A stretch of DNA of 64,000 bases, taken from positions 1 to 64,000 of the forward strand of contig JBDTVS010000209.1 in NCBI GenBank assembly GCA_040007095.1. Direction: 5' to 3'. The notes beneath the pieces were generated by a model. The model was given only the letters and a program-made list of their open reading frames with translations, searched no databases and was not told where the DNA came from. The position numbers and the translations under genes were made by a program. Below are positions 24,462 through 33,604 of the stretch, piece by piece (within the stretch, counting starts at the first letter, position 1; each line of letters opens with the position of its first letter). The stretch comes from JBDTVS01 sp040007095 (GTDB lineage Bacteria > Acidobacteriota > Vicinamibacteria > Vicinamibacterales > CAVVIG01).

Positions 24462-26045
24462 ATGGGCATGAAAACGACAGGCGCCGCCTCGTTGCTCGTC
24501 ACATTCGCCGTTGCTCTCCTCGGTGCCGGCGGGCCCGGCGATGGTCACACGGCGTTGATCGAGGCCGTCAAGTCGGGCGACCACGCTGGCGTACGGTCGC
24601 TACTGAAGCAGCCCGCCGCCGTCAACACCCCGGAGGCCGACGGAACCACGGCGCTGCATTGGGCCGTTCGCGCAGACGATCTCGAATCGGTGCAAATGCT
24701 CCTGCGCGCAGGCGCCAGCCCCAAAGGGGCGAATCGGTACGGCGTCACCCCATTGTCGCTGGCGGCGCTGAACGGCAACGCGGTCATCATCGAGGCGCTG
24801 CTGAAGGCGGGCGCCGACCCGAACGCGCGGCTGGCCGAGGACCAGACGATTTTGATGGCCGCGGCGCGCGCCGGCAATCCGGTCGCGGTGAAGATGCTGC
24901 TCGATCATGGGGCCGATGTGAACGCCAAGGAGCGCGTGCTCGGAGAGACCGCCCTGATGTGGGCCGCCATGGAAGATCACGCGGACGCGATCAAGCTGCT
25001 GGTCGCGCGCGGCGCCGACATCAATGCGCAGTCGGACAAGACTACCTTCCCCAAGTTCAAGTTCGGGGACGGCATCGTGGCGCGCACGACGATTCTGCCT
25101 CGCGGTGGATGGACGCCGCTGATGTATGCCGCGCGGCAAGGTGCGGTGAACGCGGCGCGGGCGCTCGCCGAAGCCGGCGCCGACTTGAACCGGACCGATC
25201 CCAACGGCACCAGCGCGCTCGTGTCGGCGATCATCAATCTGCACTTCGATCTCGCCGCCGTATTGATCGACAAGGGCGCCGATCCCAACCTCGCCGAGAC
25301 GTCCGGCATGGCGGCGCTGTACGCGGCGGTCGACATGCACACGCTGGCCGAGACGGTGGGCCGGCCGAATCCCAAGCCGCACGATACGCTCGATAGTCCC
25401 GACATCGTCAAGGCGCTGCTGGCGCACGGCGCAACACCGAACGCGAAGCTCGTGACGCCGATCATGGACCGGGTTCACAACGACGGGAACAGCGACGCTG
25501 CCCTCGGTGATGGCGCAACGCCGCTGATGCGGGCCGCCAAGCAAGGCGATATCACCATGATGCAGATCTTGCTGGACCACGGTGCCGATCCGGGCCTCGC
25601 GACCAAACGAGGTACCACCGCCCTGATGTTTGCAGCGAGTCGTGCGGGCGGATTCCGCGGCGTGGGGGCTCGCGCCTCCGAGCAGGACGCCGTGGCTGCT
25701 GTGGCGCTGTGCCTCGAGCGGGGCGCGCCGATCAACGCGGTCGACGAATCTGGTCAGACGGTCCTTCATGTGGCGGTCGCGTCCGGTCCGGATAGCGTCG
25801 TCAAGCTGCTGGCCGAGAAGGGCGCCGACCTGTTCGCGAAAGACCAGCGCGGACGAACGCCGCTGGACGTCGCGCTTGGCGTCGGCGGGGGCGGCCGCGG
25901 CCGAGGCGGACAGGCCGCCGGCATCGTGGCGGGCGACGGGCCGGTCGCACCCGCTCAGGCTCCCGCCGCCAACGCCGGCAAAGTCGCGCTCCTTCGACAG
26001 TTGATGGCTGCCGCGGCGCCGAAAGATTCTGCCCCGTTGAAATAG
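24462..26045 (+). CDS. Exported ankyrin-repeat protein
   Basis: Protein of 527 aa with a hydrophobic signal (MKTTGAASLLVTFAVALLGAGG) followed by about a dozen ankyrin repeats, recognisable by repeated TPLxxAAxxG and LLxxGADPN patterns (for example GTTALHWAVRADDLESVQML, NGNAVIIEALLKAGADPNA, GQTVLHVAVASGPDSVVKLL). Two longer spacers interrupt the array (about residues 195-220 and 300-345). The C-terminus has a Gly-rich linker (GVGGGGRGRGGQ) and a short last helix. Either ATG 24462 or 24468 may be used; the upstream open frame is not similar to the family. Ankyrin arrays mediate protein binding; the partner is unknown. Confidence 0.88.
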   Translation: MGMKTTGAASLLVTFAVALLGAGGPGDGHTALIEAVKSGDHAGVRSLLKQPAAVNTPEADGTTALHWAVRADDLESVQMLLRAGASPKGANRYGVTPLSLAALNGNAVIIEALLKAGADPNARLAEDQTILMAAARAGNPVAVKMLLDHGADVNAKERVLGETALMWAAMEDHADAIKLLVARGADINAQSDKTTFPKFKFGDGIVARTTILPRGGWTPLMYAARQGAVNAARALAEAGADLNRTDPNGTSALVSAIINLHFDLAAVLIDKGADPNLAETSGMAALYAAVDMHTLAETVGRPNPKPHDTLDSPDIVKALLAHGATPNAKLVTPIMDRVHNDGNSDAALGDGATPLMRAAKQGDITMMQILLDHGADPGLATKRGTTALMFAASRAGGFRGVGARASEQDAVAAVALCLERGAPINAVDESGQTVLHVAVASGPDSVVKLLAEKGADLFAKDQRGRTPLDVALGVGGGGRGRGGQAAGIVAGDGPVAPAQAPAANAGKVALLRQLMAAAAPKDSAPLK

Positions 26046-26134
26046 CGGTCGTCGTTGTCGCTGCCGCGGCTCGGAGTGACAGCGCCGCGATACCCGCGGC
26101 TTGCAGACCTGCATCGTGTGCTCTTCCAGCGGAT

Positions 26135-26224
26135 CCCGGCGTACGCATGAATGACATCCAGATCGCCGACATGGAAGTCGCGAAGAGTCACGCGGGCGGT
26201 CTCGAGCGGAAGAGTAAGAGGCAC
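26135..26224 (-). pseudogene. GNAT acetyltransferase N-terminal remnant
   Basis: About 30 residues (PLETARVTLRDFHVGDLD followed by VIHAYAG) match the start of RimJ/RimL-type GNAT acetyltransferases, then similarity stops abruptly and the frame continues into unrelated sequence overlapping the end of the ankyrin gene region. The acetyl-CoA-binding core is absent. Its ATG abuts the stop of the YrdB-like gene, so it was probably the second gene of that unit before a deletion. Confidence 0.6.
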
Positions 26225-26593
26225 CTACTGCCTGACGAGCCACGCGATGCGATCGTATGAAAGCAGGTAGTGAAGCACGGCGCAGGTTCCGAAGATTGCC
26301 GCGAGCCTCGTGAATCCCAGGTCAGCGAGCGCCCATGTCGCATAAGCGAAGAAACCACATTCGAGCGCCAGCCGAATAGTGCCGGGCACGGGGACTGGTG
26401 CCGAACCCGATCGGGTCGGGTCGCTTGGGACTGCGAAGACCCCCCAGAGCGAGGCGGCGAGCGACGGTATGGCGAGGGCGATCACGATCCGAACCCCGTC
26501 ATCGCGTTGGCGCCAGCCCCAGAGCCCCATGAAGGCGAGGGCGGACAGCTCGAGCAGAAATCTGAAGGCAAGATTCACGGGGTGTGTTCCCAT
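26225..26593 (-). CDS. YrdB-like (DUF2568) membrane protein
   Basis: Small integral membrane protein with four hydrophobic segments (AFRFLLELSALAFMGLWGW; VRIVIALAIPSLAASLWGVF; LALECGFFAYATWALADLGF; LAAIFGTCAVLHYLLSY), the layout of the YrdB/DUF2568 family. ATG 26593 is preferred because MGTHPVNLAFRFLLEL matches the family N-terminus; an upstream ATG at 26647 would add 18 residues and overlap the divergent helicase gene's leader. Function of the family is unknown. Confidence 0.75.
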   Translation of the reverse strand: MGTHPVNLAFRFLLELSALAFMGLWGWRQRDDGVRIVIALAIPSLAASLWGVFAVPSDPTRSGSAPVPVPGTIRLALECGFFAYATWALADLGFTRLAAIFGTCAVLHYLLSYDRIAWLVRQ

Positions 26594-26661
26594 TTGGCGA
26601 ATCGTGTCACAGTTCCCCATCACGAGCCTTCCGTCGAGTCCCATCAACTGAGCCCATCGTC

Positions 26662-29373
26662 TTGGTAATAATTTCGTCCGCGCAGCTCGGCCCGGTCCTC
26701 ACGCCTCACGGCCGGTTGACGCTCGTCGCGGTGGAAGACGGTCTGGCGTTACCCCACGATCTGGCGGTCAGGCTTCAGGAGGCGTTTGCCCGCGGCCCCG
26801 GACACGGACTCCTCCAACTCGGCGCCGAGGAAGTCGGGACGGTGTTGCCGCCGGTGCTCGGCTACTGGCGCGAGTTTGCCGCGCGCTACGTGACGACGCT
26901 CTGCACGCATCCGGAGATCGGCGAGGGCCGGGTGCCGATCCACGTGCCGTCTCCGCCAGATGACGCGATCGAGTCGCTCGCCGGCGGGGCGCCGCCGATG
27001 ACCGGCGCGGAATACCTCACGCCATCGGTACTGCGCTCCCTTTGGGACGATCTCGACGCGGCGTTTCACGCCGAGCTCGCTGAATCCAAAGAGTCGGCCC
27101 AGGAGTTCCTTGCCAAGAAGAGTCCGGCCTGGCGAACGGTCGGCCGCGTTCACTTCAACCTCGCCGAGAACAAGAAGGACGATGCGGCGCCGTTTGCGTT
27201 CCTCGCGACGTATACGACGCGGCTGTCGGCGCACGCGAAGGCGCAGCATCTGCCGCTCGGCCAGGCACTGCGCGAATACGCAGGAGCGGCCCACAAGGCG
27301 CAGTTGTTATCGCTGCTGCTCCCGGTGCAGCGCGCGGCGGAGCAGTGTGAGTGGCTGAAGCAGATGGTGGACGCCGGCGAGATTTATCATCCGCTGCGGT
27401 GGACGCCGGCCGACGCCTTTCAACTCCTGACGGATCTCCCGCAGTTGGCCGCCTCGGGCGTCGTCGTGCGCGTCCCGGGCACGTGGCGTGCGAACCGTCC
27501 GCCCCGTCCGCAGGTCAGCGCGACGATTGGCGGAAAAGCGCCATCCGGTCTCGGGGCGGAGGCGCTGCTCGATTTCCAGGTGGACGTGACCTTGGATGGC
27601 GAGCCGTTGACCGCCGCAGAGATTCAGCGCCTGTTGGCCTCGTCCGACGGCCTGCACTTCGTTCGCGGGCGTTGGGTCGAACTGGATCGGGCCAAGCTCA
27701 CGCGGCTGCTCGAGCAGTTTCGCGCCGTCGAGCACACCGCGGCGGCAGGCGGCCTGACGTTCGCCGAGGCCATGCGGCTGGTTGCGGGAGCGAACGTGTC
27801 CGGGGAAGGTGTTGCCGACGCCCCGCCCGATTGGTCGCGCATCAGCGCCGGTCCGTGGCTGGCGAAGACCCTTGACGGCCTGCTCCGTCCCGGTGGGCTT
27901 GCACGCGTAGACCCTGGTGACGCGCTCAATACGACGCTGCGACCGTACCAGCAAGTGGGCGTGCGCTGGCTTCATCTCTTGTCGACGCTCGGCCTCGGCG
28001 CCTGTCTCGCGGATGACATGGGTCTCGGCAAGACCATTCAGGTGCTGGCGCTGTTGTTGGCACAGGACACGGAACAGGGAAGCGGCCGGCGGACGAGTCT
28101 ACTCGTGGCTCCGGCGTCGCTCCTGGCGAACTGGTCGTCGGAGATCGCACGCTTTGCGCCAAGCATCCAGACGATCGTTGCGCATCCGTCCGCGATGCCG
28201 GCCGCCCAGCTGAAGTCGCTCGACCAGGGGACACTGGCGAACGTCGACCTCGTCGTCACGAGCTACGGATCGCTGCTTCGCATTCCCGCCTTGATCGAGA
28301 TGCCGTGGCGGCTGGCCGTGCTGGACGAGGCGCAGGCGATCAAGAATCCGGGCGCCCGTCAGACTCGTGCAGCCAAGCAGATCAACGCGCACGCGCGAAT
28401 CGCGCTGACCGGTACGCCGGTCGAGAACCGGCTCGGCGACCTGTGGTCGATCTTCGACTTCATCAACCCCGGCCTGCTCGGATCCAGCAAGCAGTTCACG
28501 AGCTTCACCAAGCGTCTCGCCGCGAGACCGCAGAATCCGTACGGGCCGCTGCGCGAGCTGGTGCGGCCGTACATCTTGAGACGGTTGAAGACCGACAAGG
28601 CGGTCATCGCCGATCTGCCGGACAAGACCGAAGTGAAGGCGTACTGCCACCTGACGCGCGCGCAGGCAGCACTCTACCAGCAGGCGGTGAACGAGCTGTC
28701 GTCTGAACTGAACCGGGCCGACGGGATCACGCGCAAAGGCGTCGTGCTCGCATCACTGATGCGATTCAAGCAGATCTGCAACCACCCGTCGCAATGGCTC
28801 GGCGACAATCGGTGGGCCGAGCAGGACAGCGGCAAGCTGGCGCGCCTGCGCGAGATCGCGTCGGTGATTGCCGCGAAGCAGGAAAAGACGCTGGTGTTCA
28901 CACAGTTCCGGGAAGTCACCTCGCCGCTTGCGGCGTTCCTCGGGTCGGTCTTCGGCCGGCCTGGGCTCGTCCTGCACGGCGAGACCGAAGTGAAGAAGCG
29001 ACACGGGCTGGTGCGGCAATTCCAGGAAGACGAGGATGTGCCGTTCTTCGTCCTCTCGCTCAAGGCCGGCGGCGCGGGCCTGAATCTCACCGCCGCGTCG
29101 CACGTCATTCACTTCGACCGCTGGTGGAACCCGGCGGTCGAGAACCAGGCCACCGATCGCGCCTTCCGCATCGGTCAAACCAAGAACGTCCTGGTACACA
29201 AGTTCTTGTGCCGCGGAACCGTGGAGGAGAAGATCGATCGGCTGATCGACGCGAAGCGGCAGTTGTCCGACGACCTGCTGGAAGGCGGCGCCGAGTTGCT
29301 GATCACCGAGATGAAGAACGACGAGTTACTGAAGCTCGTCGCGCTCGATTTGCACGCCGCCTCGCCGGAGTAA
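26662..29373 (+). CDS. SNF2-family DEAD/DEAH-box helicase/translocase
   Basis: Protein of about 900 aa. The N-terminal 430 residues form the SNF2-associated region found in bacterial members; the two RecA-like lobes follow with Walker A DDMGLGKTIQ, motif II LDEAQAIKN, motif III ALTGTPVENRLGDLWS, motif V SLKAGGAGLNL and motif VI QATDRAFRIGQ. It would act as a dsDNA translocase that remodels protein-DNA complexes. No ATG lies just ahead of the conserved start; TTG 26662 is the best candidate, GTG 26584 the longest. It is followed 2 bp later by a SWIM-domain gene, a conserved bacterial pairing suggesting one complex. Confidence 0.93.
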   Translation: MVIISSAQLGPVLTPHGRLTLVAVEDGLALPHDLAVRLQEAFARGPGHGLLQLGAEEVGTVLPPVLGYWREFAARYVTTLCTHPEIGEGRVPIHVPSPPDDAIESLAGGAPPMTGAEYLTPSVLRSLWDDLDAAFHAELAESKESAQEFLAKKSPAWRTVGRVHFNLAENKKDDAAPFAFLATYTTRLSAHAKAQHLPLGQALREYAGAAHKAQLLSLLLPVQRAAEQCEWLKQMVDAGEIYHPLRWTPADAFQLLTDLPQLAASGVVVRVPGTWRANRPPRPQVSATIGGKAPSGLGAEALLDFQVDVTLDGEPLTAAEIQRLLASSDGLHFVRGRWVELDRAKLTRLLEQFRAVEHTAAAGGLTFAEAMRLVAGANVSGEGVADAPPDWSRISAGPWLAKTLDGLLRPGGLARVDPGDALNTTLRPYQQVGVRWLHLLSTLGLGACLADDMGLGKTIQVLALLLAQDTEQGSGRRTSLLVAPASLLANWSSEIARFAPSIQTIVAHPSAMPAAQLKSLDQGTLANVDLVVTSYGSLLRIPALIEMPWRLAVLDEAQAIKNPGARQTRAAKQINAHARIALTGTPVENRLGDLWSIFDFINPGLLGSSKQFTSFTKRLAARPQNPYGPLRELVRPYILRRLKTDKAVIADLPDKTEVKAYCHLTRAQAALYQQAVNELSSELNRADGITRKGVVLASLMRFKQICNHPSQWLGDNRWAEQDSGKLARLREIASVIAAKQEKTLVFTQFREVTSPLAAFLGSVFGRPGLVLHGETEVKKRHGLVRQFQEDEDVPFFVLSLKAGGAGLNLTAASHVIHFDRWWNPAVENQATDRAFRIGQTKNVLVHKFLCRGTVEEKIDRLIDAKRQLSDDLLEGGAELLITEMKNDELLKLVALDLHAASPE

Positions 29374-29375
29374 CG

Positions 29376-30191
29376 ATGGACTATTACGACTACAAACCGT
29401 ACGTGCCCGTCGCGGCTCGTCGTGCCGCGGCCGCGCATGAAGCGGCCAAACTGGCGAAGAAGGGCCACCGCACGTCGCCGGTCGTCGTCGCCGGCCGCAA
29501 GATCGCGACCACGTTCTGGGGCGCCGCGTGGTGCGACAATCTCGAGCGATACAGCGACTATGCCAACCGCCTGCCGCGAGGGCGTACCTACGTTCGCAAT
29601 GGGTCGGTCATCGATCTCCAGATCGCTCCGGGCCTGGTGAGCGCCATCGTCAGCGGATCGGAGCTATACGAGATCCAGGTGCGTGTGACAGCCGTCCCGA
29701 AGCCTCGCTGGAAAGCCGTCTGCAACGACTGCGGGGGAGCCATCGACTCGGTGGTGGAACTGCTGCAGGGACGGTTGTCCCAGGGCGTCATGGCGCGCCT
29801 CTGTCACCAGCAGACGGGACTCTTTCCGTCGCCGTCCGAAATCACCTTCACCTGCAGTTGTCCGGACTGGGCCTCGATGTGCAAGCACGTTGCCGCGGTT
29901 CTCTACGGGATCGGTGCGCGGCTCGACGAGAAACCTGACCTGCTGTTCGTCCTGCGCAGAGTCGATCAGCAGGATCTCATCGCACGAGCGAGCGCGGGCC
30001 TGCCCAAGGCCAGAACACGTCAACAGTCCGAAAAGGTGCTCGACGAGGCTGATTTGGGAGAGCTGTTCGGAATCGAGATCGCGGCAGCCGTGAAGCCGCG
30101 CGGAGCGGCGGCTCAGAAACGACGGCCCACGCCGAAGGTGGTGGTGGACCGGAGTGCCGCCCAGCGACGGAAGGGCAAGTCTCCGCGCTGA
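29376..30191 (+). CDS. SWIM zinc-finger protein paired with SNF2 helicase
   Basis: Protein of 271 aa with the zinc-binding SWIM motif FTCSCPDWASMCKHVAA (CxC...CxH, residues about 165-181). The N-terminal region has ATTFWGAAWCDNLERYSDY and LPRGRTYVRNG, both characteristic of SWIM proteins encoded beside bacterial SNF2 ATPases. The C-terminal 60 residues are basic (Lys/Arg-rich), consistent with nucleic acid contact. It begins 2 bp after the helicase stop, so the two are co-translated. Likely role: DNA-binding or substrate-targeting partner of the translocase, possibly in repair; not demonstrated. Confidence 0.9.
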   Translation: MDYYDYKPYVPVAARRAAAAHEAAKLAKKGHRTSPVVVAGRKIATTFWGAAWCDNLERYSDYANRLPRGRTYVRNGSVIDLQIAPGLVSAIVSGSELYEIQVRVTAVPKPRWKAVCNDCGGAIDSVVELLQGRLSQGVMARLCHQQTGLFPSPSEITFTCSCPDWASMCKHVAAVLYGIGARLDEKPDLLFVLRRVDQQDLIARASAGLPKARTRQQSEKVLDEADLGELFGIEIAAAVKPRGAAAQKRRPTPKVVVDRSAAQRRKGKSPR

Positions 30192-30486
30192 GATTCTTGG
30201 AGCGACGGCGCGAGCCATGTACGGTGATCGATGGTGGCGCCGGTAGATTGGGGCATCCGGATCTCGCGGCGAGCGCTGCGGCGGAATCGCTGGTCTTTTC
30301 GTGCATGGCGCTGAAAATTGGCGGGTATCTCATCCCGGGATGTGATACACCTCCGCCCGTGCAGCTTTACGCGGCACCACCTTCGCTACGTCGACGCGCG
30401 AATCGATCTGTCGCGATCGGGTCGCACCGCTCGGATTGGAGGAGAGAAGACGATGGCTACTGGACTCCGTCCGGTGATACTGGGCC

Positions 30487-30653
30487 CGAGCAGCCCGTGG
30501 CAAGAGGCTGCCTGCATTCGACGAGCGATGCATCCTCGTCGGCTAGGTTGCTCCTCGCTCAAATATTCCCGATATTCTCGGTCGTCGCGCCTTGCCACCG
30601 AGGCGCCTCGCCCATCTCGGTGCGGCGCCAGACTCTCACCACGGGCCGCTGGA
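30487..30653. repeat. Palindromic element R7 (subfamily E arms)
   Basis: 167-bp copy with arms GAGCAGCCCGTGG... and its reverse complement CCACGGGCCGCTGG. The core includes TATTCCCGATATTCTCGG and GTCGTCGCGCCTTGCCACC. No clear flanking duplication is seen, suggesting one side has been lost. The truncated TonB receptor reading frame begins at its right edge. Confidence 0.82.
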
Positions 30654-32536
30654 CTCTGGCGAGGCGTTGCGTTGTGGTGACACCGGGCAACACGGCGCTG
30701 GATGTGTCCCTGACGACTCCGGCGATCGACGCCTGCGCGAATGCCGCCGCCGGGATCAAGAACGCGCACACCTGCGTCCAACAGATCACGTGGACGTCGC
30801 CGGCGTCGACGCGGGTGCTGCTCGAAGCCGGCTTCGGCACGTATCTGAGTCATTACGGCGGCCCCATGCGCGTGGACAATCCACGTGATCTGGTACGCGT
30901 GACTGAACAGGCGGGCACGATTCCCGGCCTCATCTATCGCTCCCAGGACGGGGCGAACAGCCACACCGGCAACCATAACTGGAGGGCGTCGATTTCCTAC
31001 GTGACCGGCCAACACAACCTGAAGGTGGGATACCAGGGCGCCTTCGTGTCGTGGTGGACCACGCCATTCACGAACACGCAGCGCCTGGCGTATCGCCTGA
31101 ACAATGGCGTGCCCAATCAGCTCACGATGGCGTCGGGCACCTACGATACGTTCGAGAACGTTCAGACGTCCGCGGTCTACGCCCAGGACCAATCCACCTT
31201 CGGCCGGCTCACGCTGCAGGGCGCGCTGCGCTACGACGGCGCGAGCAGCCAGTACCTCGATCAGCACGTGGGCCCGGATCGCTGGATTCCCGTGATGCGC
31301 TCGTTCCCGGCGCAGGACGGCGTGACGGGCTACCGGGACCTGACGCCGCGCCTCGGCGCCTCGTACGACCTGCGCGGCAACGGGAAGACGGCGATCAAGT
31401 TCAGCCTCGGTAAGTACGTCGAGGCCGCGAGTCACAATGCCGTCTATTCGGGTGCGAATCCTCTGAGCCGCATCGCCACCACAACGACGCGCTCGTGGAC
31501 CGACGCGAATCGCAACTTCCTTCCTGACTGCGATCTGTTGAATCCAGCGGCGCAGGATCTCCGCACGTCGGGCGGCGATTTTTGCGCCGCGATGGCGAAC
31601 CCAACGTTCGGGACCGACGTGCTGACGAACACCTACGATCCCGATATTCTCGGAGGATGGGACGTTCGTCCTCATAACTGGGGAGTTGGCGCGTCGGTCC
31701 AGCACGAGCTCCTGCCGCGGCTCTCGGTGCTTGCCGCCTACAATCGGCGATGGTTCACCAATTTTCTCGTGACCGACAATCTCGCGGTGTCGCCGGCCGA
31801 TTTCACGGCATTCACGGCCACCGCGCCGTCGGATTCGCGCCTGCCCGGCGGCGGTGCGTACCCGATCGCCGGGCTGTACGACGTCAATCCGCTGCTGTTC
31901 GGTCAGACGCGAAACCTGATCACCGCAGCCAGCAAGTACGGCGGCCAGACTCAGTACTGGCAGGGCGTCGATGTGACGATCAACGCTCGGGTGGCCGGCG
32001 GCCTCACCGTGCAAGGAGGATTCAGCAGCGGGCGGACAGTCACAGACTCCTGCGCGATCAGGGCCCAGTTGCCCGAGACCAATCTCCTGAACCCCTACTG
32101 CCGCGTCGTCGAAGCCTATCTGACCCAGGCCAAGTGGCTCGGGACCTACACCATTCCACGGGTGGAGGTCCAGGTGAGCGCGACGTTCCAGAGCGTCCCC
32201 GGAGCGCAGCTCGCCGCGAACTATGCCGTTCCGAATGCCGCAATCGCGCCGTCACTTGGCAGGAGCCTCTCGGGAAGCGCCGCGAACGCGACGGTGAACC
32301 TCGTGACGCCAGGGACTCTGTATGGCGATCGGATCAACCAGTTGGATTTCCGAGCCGGGAAGGTCCTCAGGTTCGGCCGAACCCGCACGCAGGTCAGTCT
32401 CGATCTCTATAACCTGTTGAACACCGACGCCACGCAGTCGTACAACCAGACGTTCGTGCTCAATGGGGCGTGGCTGACGCCGACCGGTATCCTGGCCGCA
32501 CGATTCGCCAAGATCACCGCGCAGCTCGATTTCTAG
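30654..32536 (+). pseudogene. TonB-dependent receptor, 5'-truncated beta-barrel
   Basis: About 625 residues of outer-membrane barrel remain: repeated amphipathic strands such as QHNLKVGYQGAFVSWWT, GRLTLQGALRYD, HNWGVGASVQHELLPRLSVL and a C-terminus ending FAKITAQLDF with the terminal Phe of outer-membrane proteins. The signal peptide, the carboxypeptidase-like domain, TonB box and plug that should precede are missing; upstream in-frame codons run through repeat R7 and non-coding DNA. Closest architecture by pattern is the Oar-like receptors common in Acidobacteriota. Probably non-functional. Exported proteins downstream may have been its transcriptional partners. Confidence 0.75.
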
Positions 32537-32573
32537 TGGCCGGTTCTGTTGGTTTGTAAACTGGAGGCGACGG

Positions 32574-33548
32574 ATGGCCAAGCGATTCACGTTCTTGACT
32601 CTCATCTTCGGCGCGCTGTGGGTGACACCGCCGACCTCGGCCCAACGCCCTGCGACGCCCGCGTCCGCGAGTCTGGTGGGCACCTGGACGCTGTCGTCCG
32701 TGGACCAGCACATCGCCACCGCGTCCGAGACCGTCAGGGTGCCAAACCCGCGGGGACTCCTCGTCTACGATGCGGCGGGACATGTCTATGAAGTCGCGAC
32801 CAGGGCGGGGCGGGCGCCCTACGCGGCGAATCAGCCGACGCCCGCGGAAGCGCACGTGACCTTCGACAACTACGCGGGATTCTGGGGAGCCTACCGCGTG
32901 GACGGAAATCAGATCGTCTACAGGCCGGAGGGCGCAATGAATCCGAGCCTGATGGGCCAGGATCTGAGGCGGTCCTTCGAGCTGAAGGGGGATCAGCTCA
33001 CCGTCACCTCGCTTGCGACCGAGCCGAACGCCCACGGCGGAACACGATGGACCTGGGAGCGCGTCCCGCAGGTGGAGAACCTATCGCCGATGTACCGGAA
33101 GGTCGTGGGCTTCTGGCAGCATGTCGTAGAGAGTCGGGTCAACCTGACGAGCGGCGCGGTGATATCCGAGAGCCGCCGCGCGCCGAGCGTCATCGTGTAT
33201 ACGCCGTCGGGCTTTGTCGGCGTCCACTTCCTGCCGGTCAACCCCCGCAAGCCGTTCGCCGCGGCAGAGCCGACCGACGACGAGGCCCGTGCGGCGATTA
33301 CGGGCTGGGTCAGCTACTATGGGGCGCTGACGGTGTACCCTGGGATGGTGTTTCACCACCGGATCGCACTCATCGGCCCCCAGCAGGGCGATACCCTGAA
33401 GCGATTTGCCGAGGTCGTGGGCTCGGAGGTCCACCTGAAGTTTCCGCCGACCATGAATCGCGGCCAGGAGAGCACGACGCTCGTGACGCTGAAGCGGCTG
33501 AGCGGGGAAGCTGAGATGTTGGGAACCAAGAGCGCATTGCGCAATTGA
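32574..33548 (+). CDS. Exported protein with tandem lipocalin-like domains
   Basis: Protein of 324 aa with a signal peptide (RFTFLTLIFGALWVTPPTSA) and two related halves: SLVGTWTLSSVDQH...RGLLVYDAAGHVYEVA and MYRKVVGFWQHVVESR...SVIVYTPSGFVGVHFLPV. Each has the GxW start and the YxxxGxx strand of lipocalin-like domains (PF13924 type). The ribosome site GGAGG lies seven bases before ATG 32574. Probably periplasmic; ligand unknown. It starts 37 bp after the truncated receptor. Confidence 0.72.
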   Translation: MAKRFTFLTLIFGALWVTPPTSAQRPATPASASLVGTWTLSSVDQHIATASETVRVPNPRGLLVYDAAGHVYEVATRAGRAPYAANQPTPAEAHVTFDNYAGFWGAYRVDGNQIVYRPEGAMNPSLMGQDLRRSFELKGDQLTVTSLATEPNAHGGTRWTWERVPQVENLSPMYRKVVGFWQHVVESRVNLTSGAVISESRRAPSVIVYTPSGFVGVHFLPVNPRKPFAAAEPTDDEARAAITGWVSYYGALTVYPGMVFHHRIALIGPQQGDTLKRFAEVVGSEVHLKFPPTMNRGQESTTLVTLKRLSGEAEMLGTKSALRN

Positions 33549-33604
33549 AGAAACATGCGCCGCCGGTGCATGATCGAGGTGACGTTCGTGAACGGAGGAT
33601 GCTC

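Noticed and set aside
24600..26243. Minus-strand open frame of 547 codons opposite the ankyrin gene
   Set aside because: Periodic composition only mirrors the ankyrin repeats on the other strand. The GNAT fragment near its start is in a different frame.
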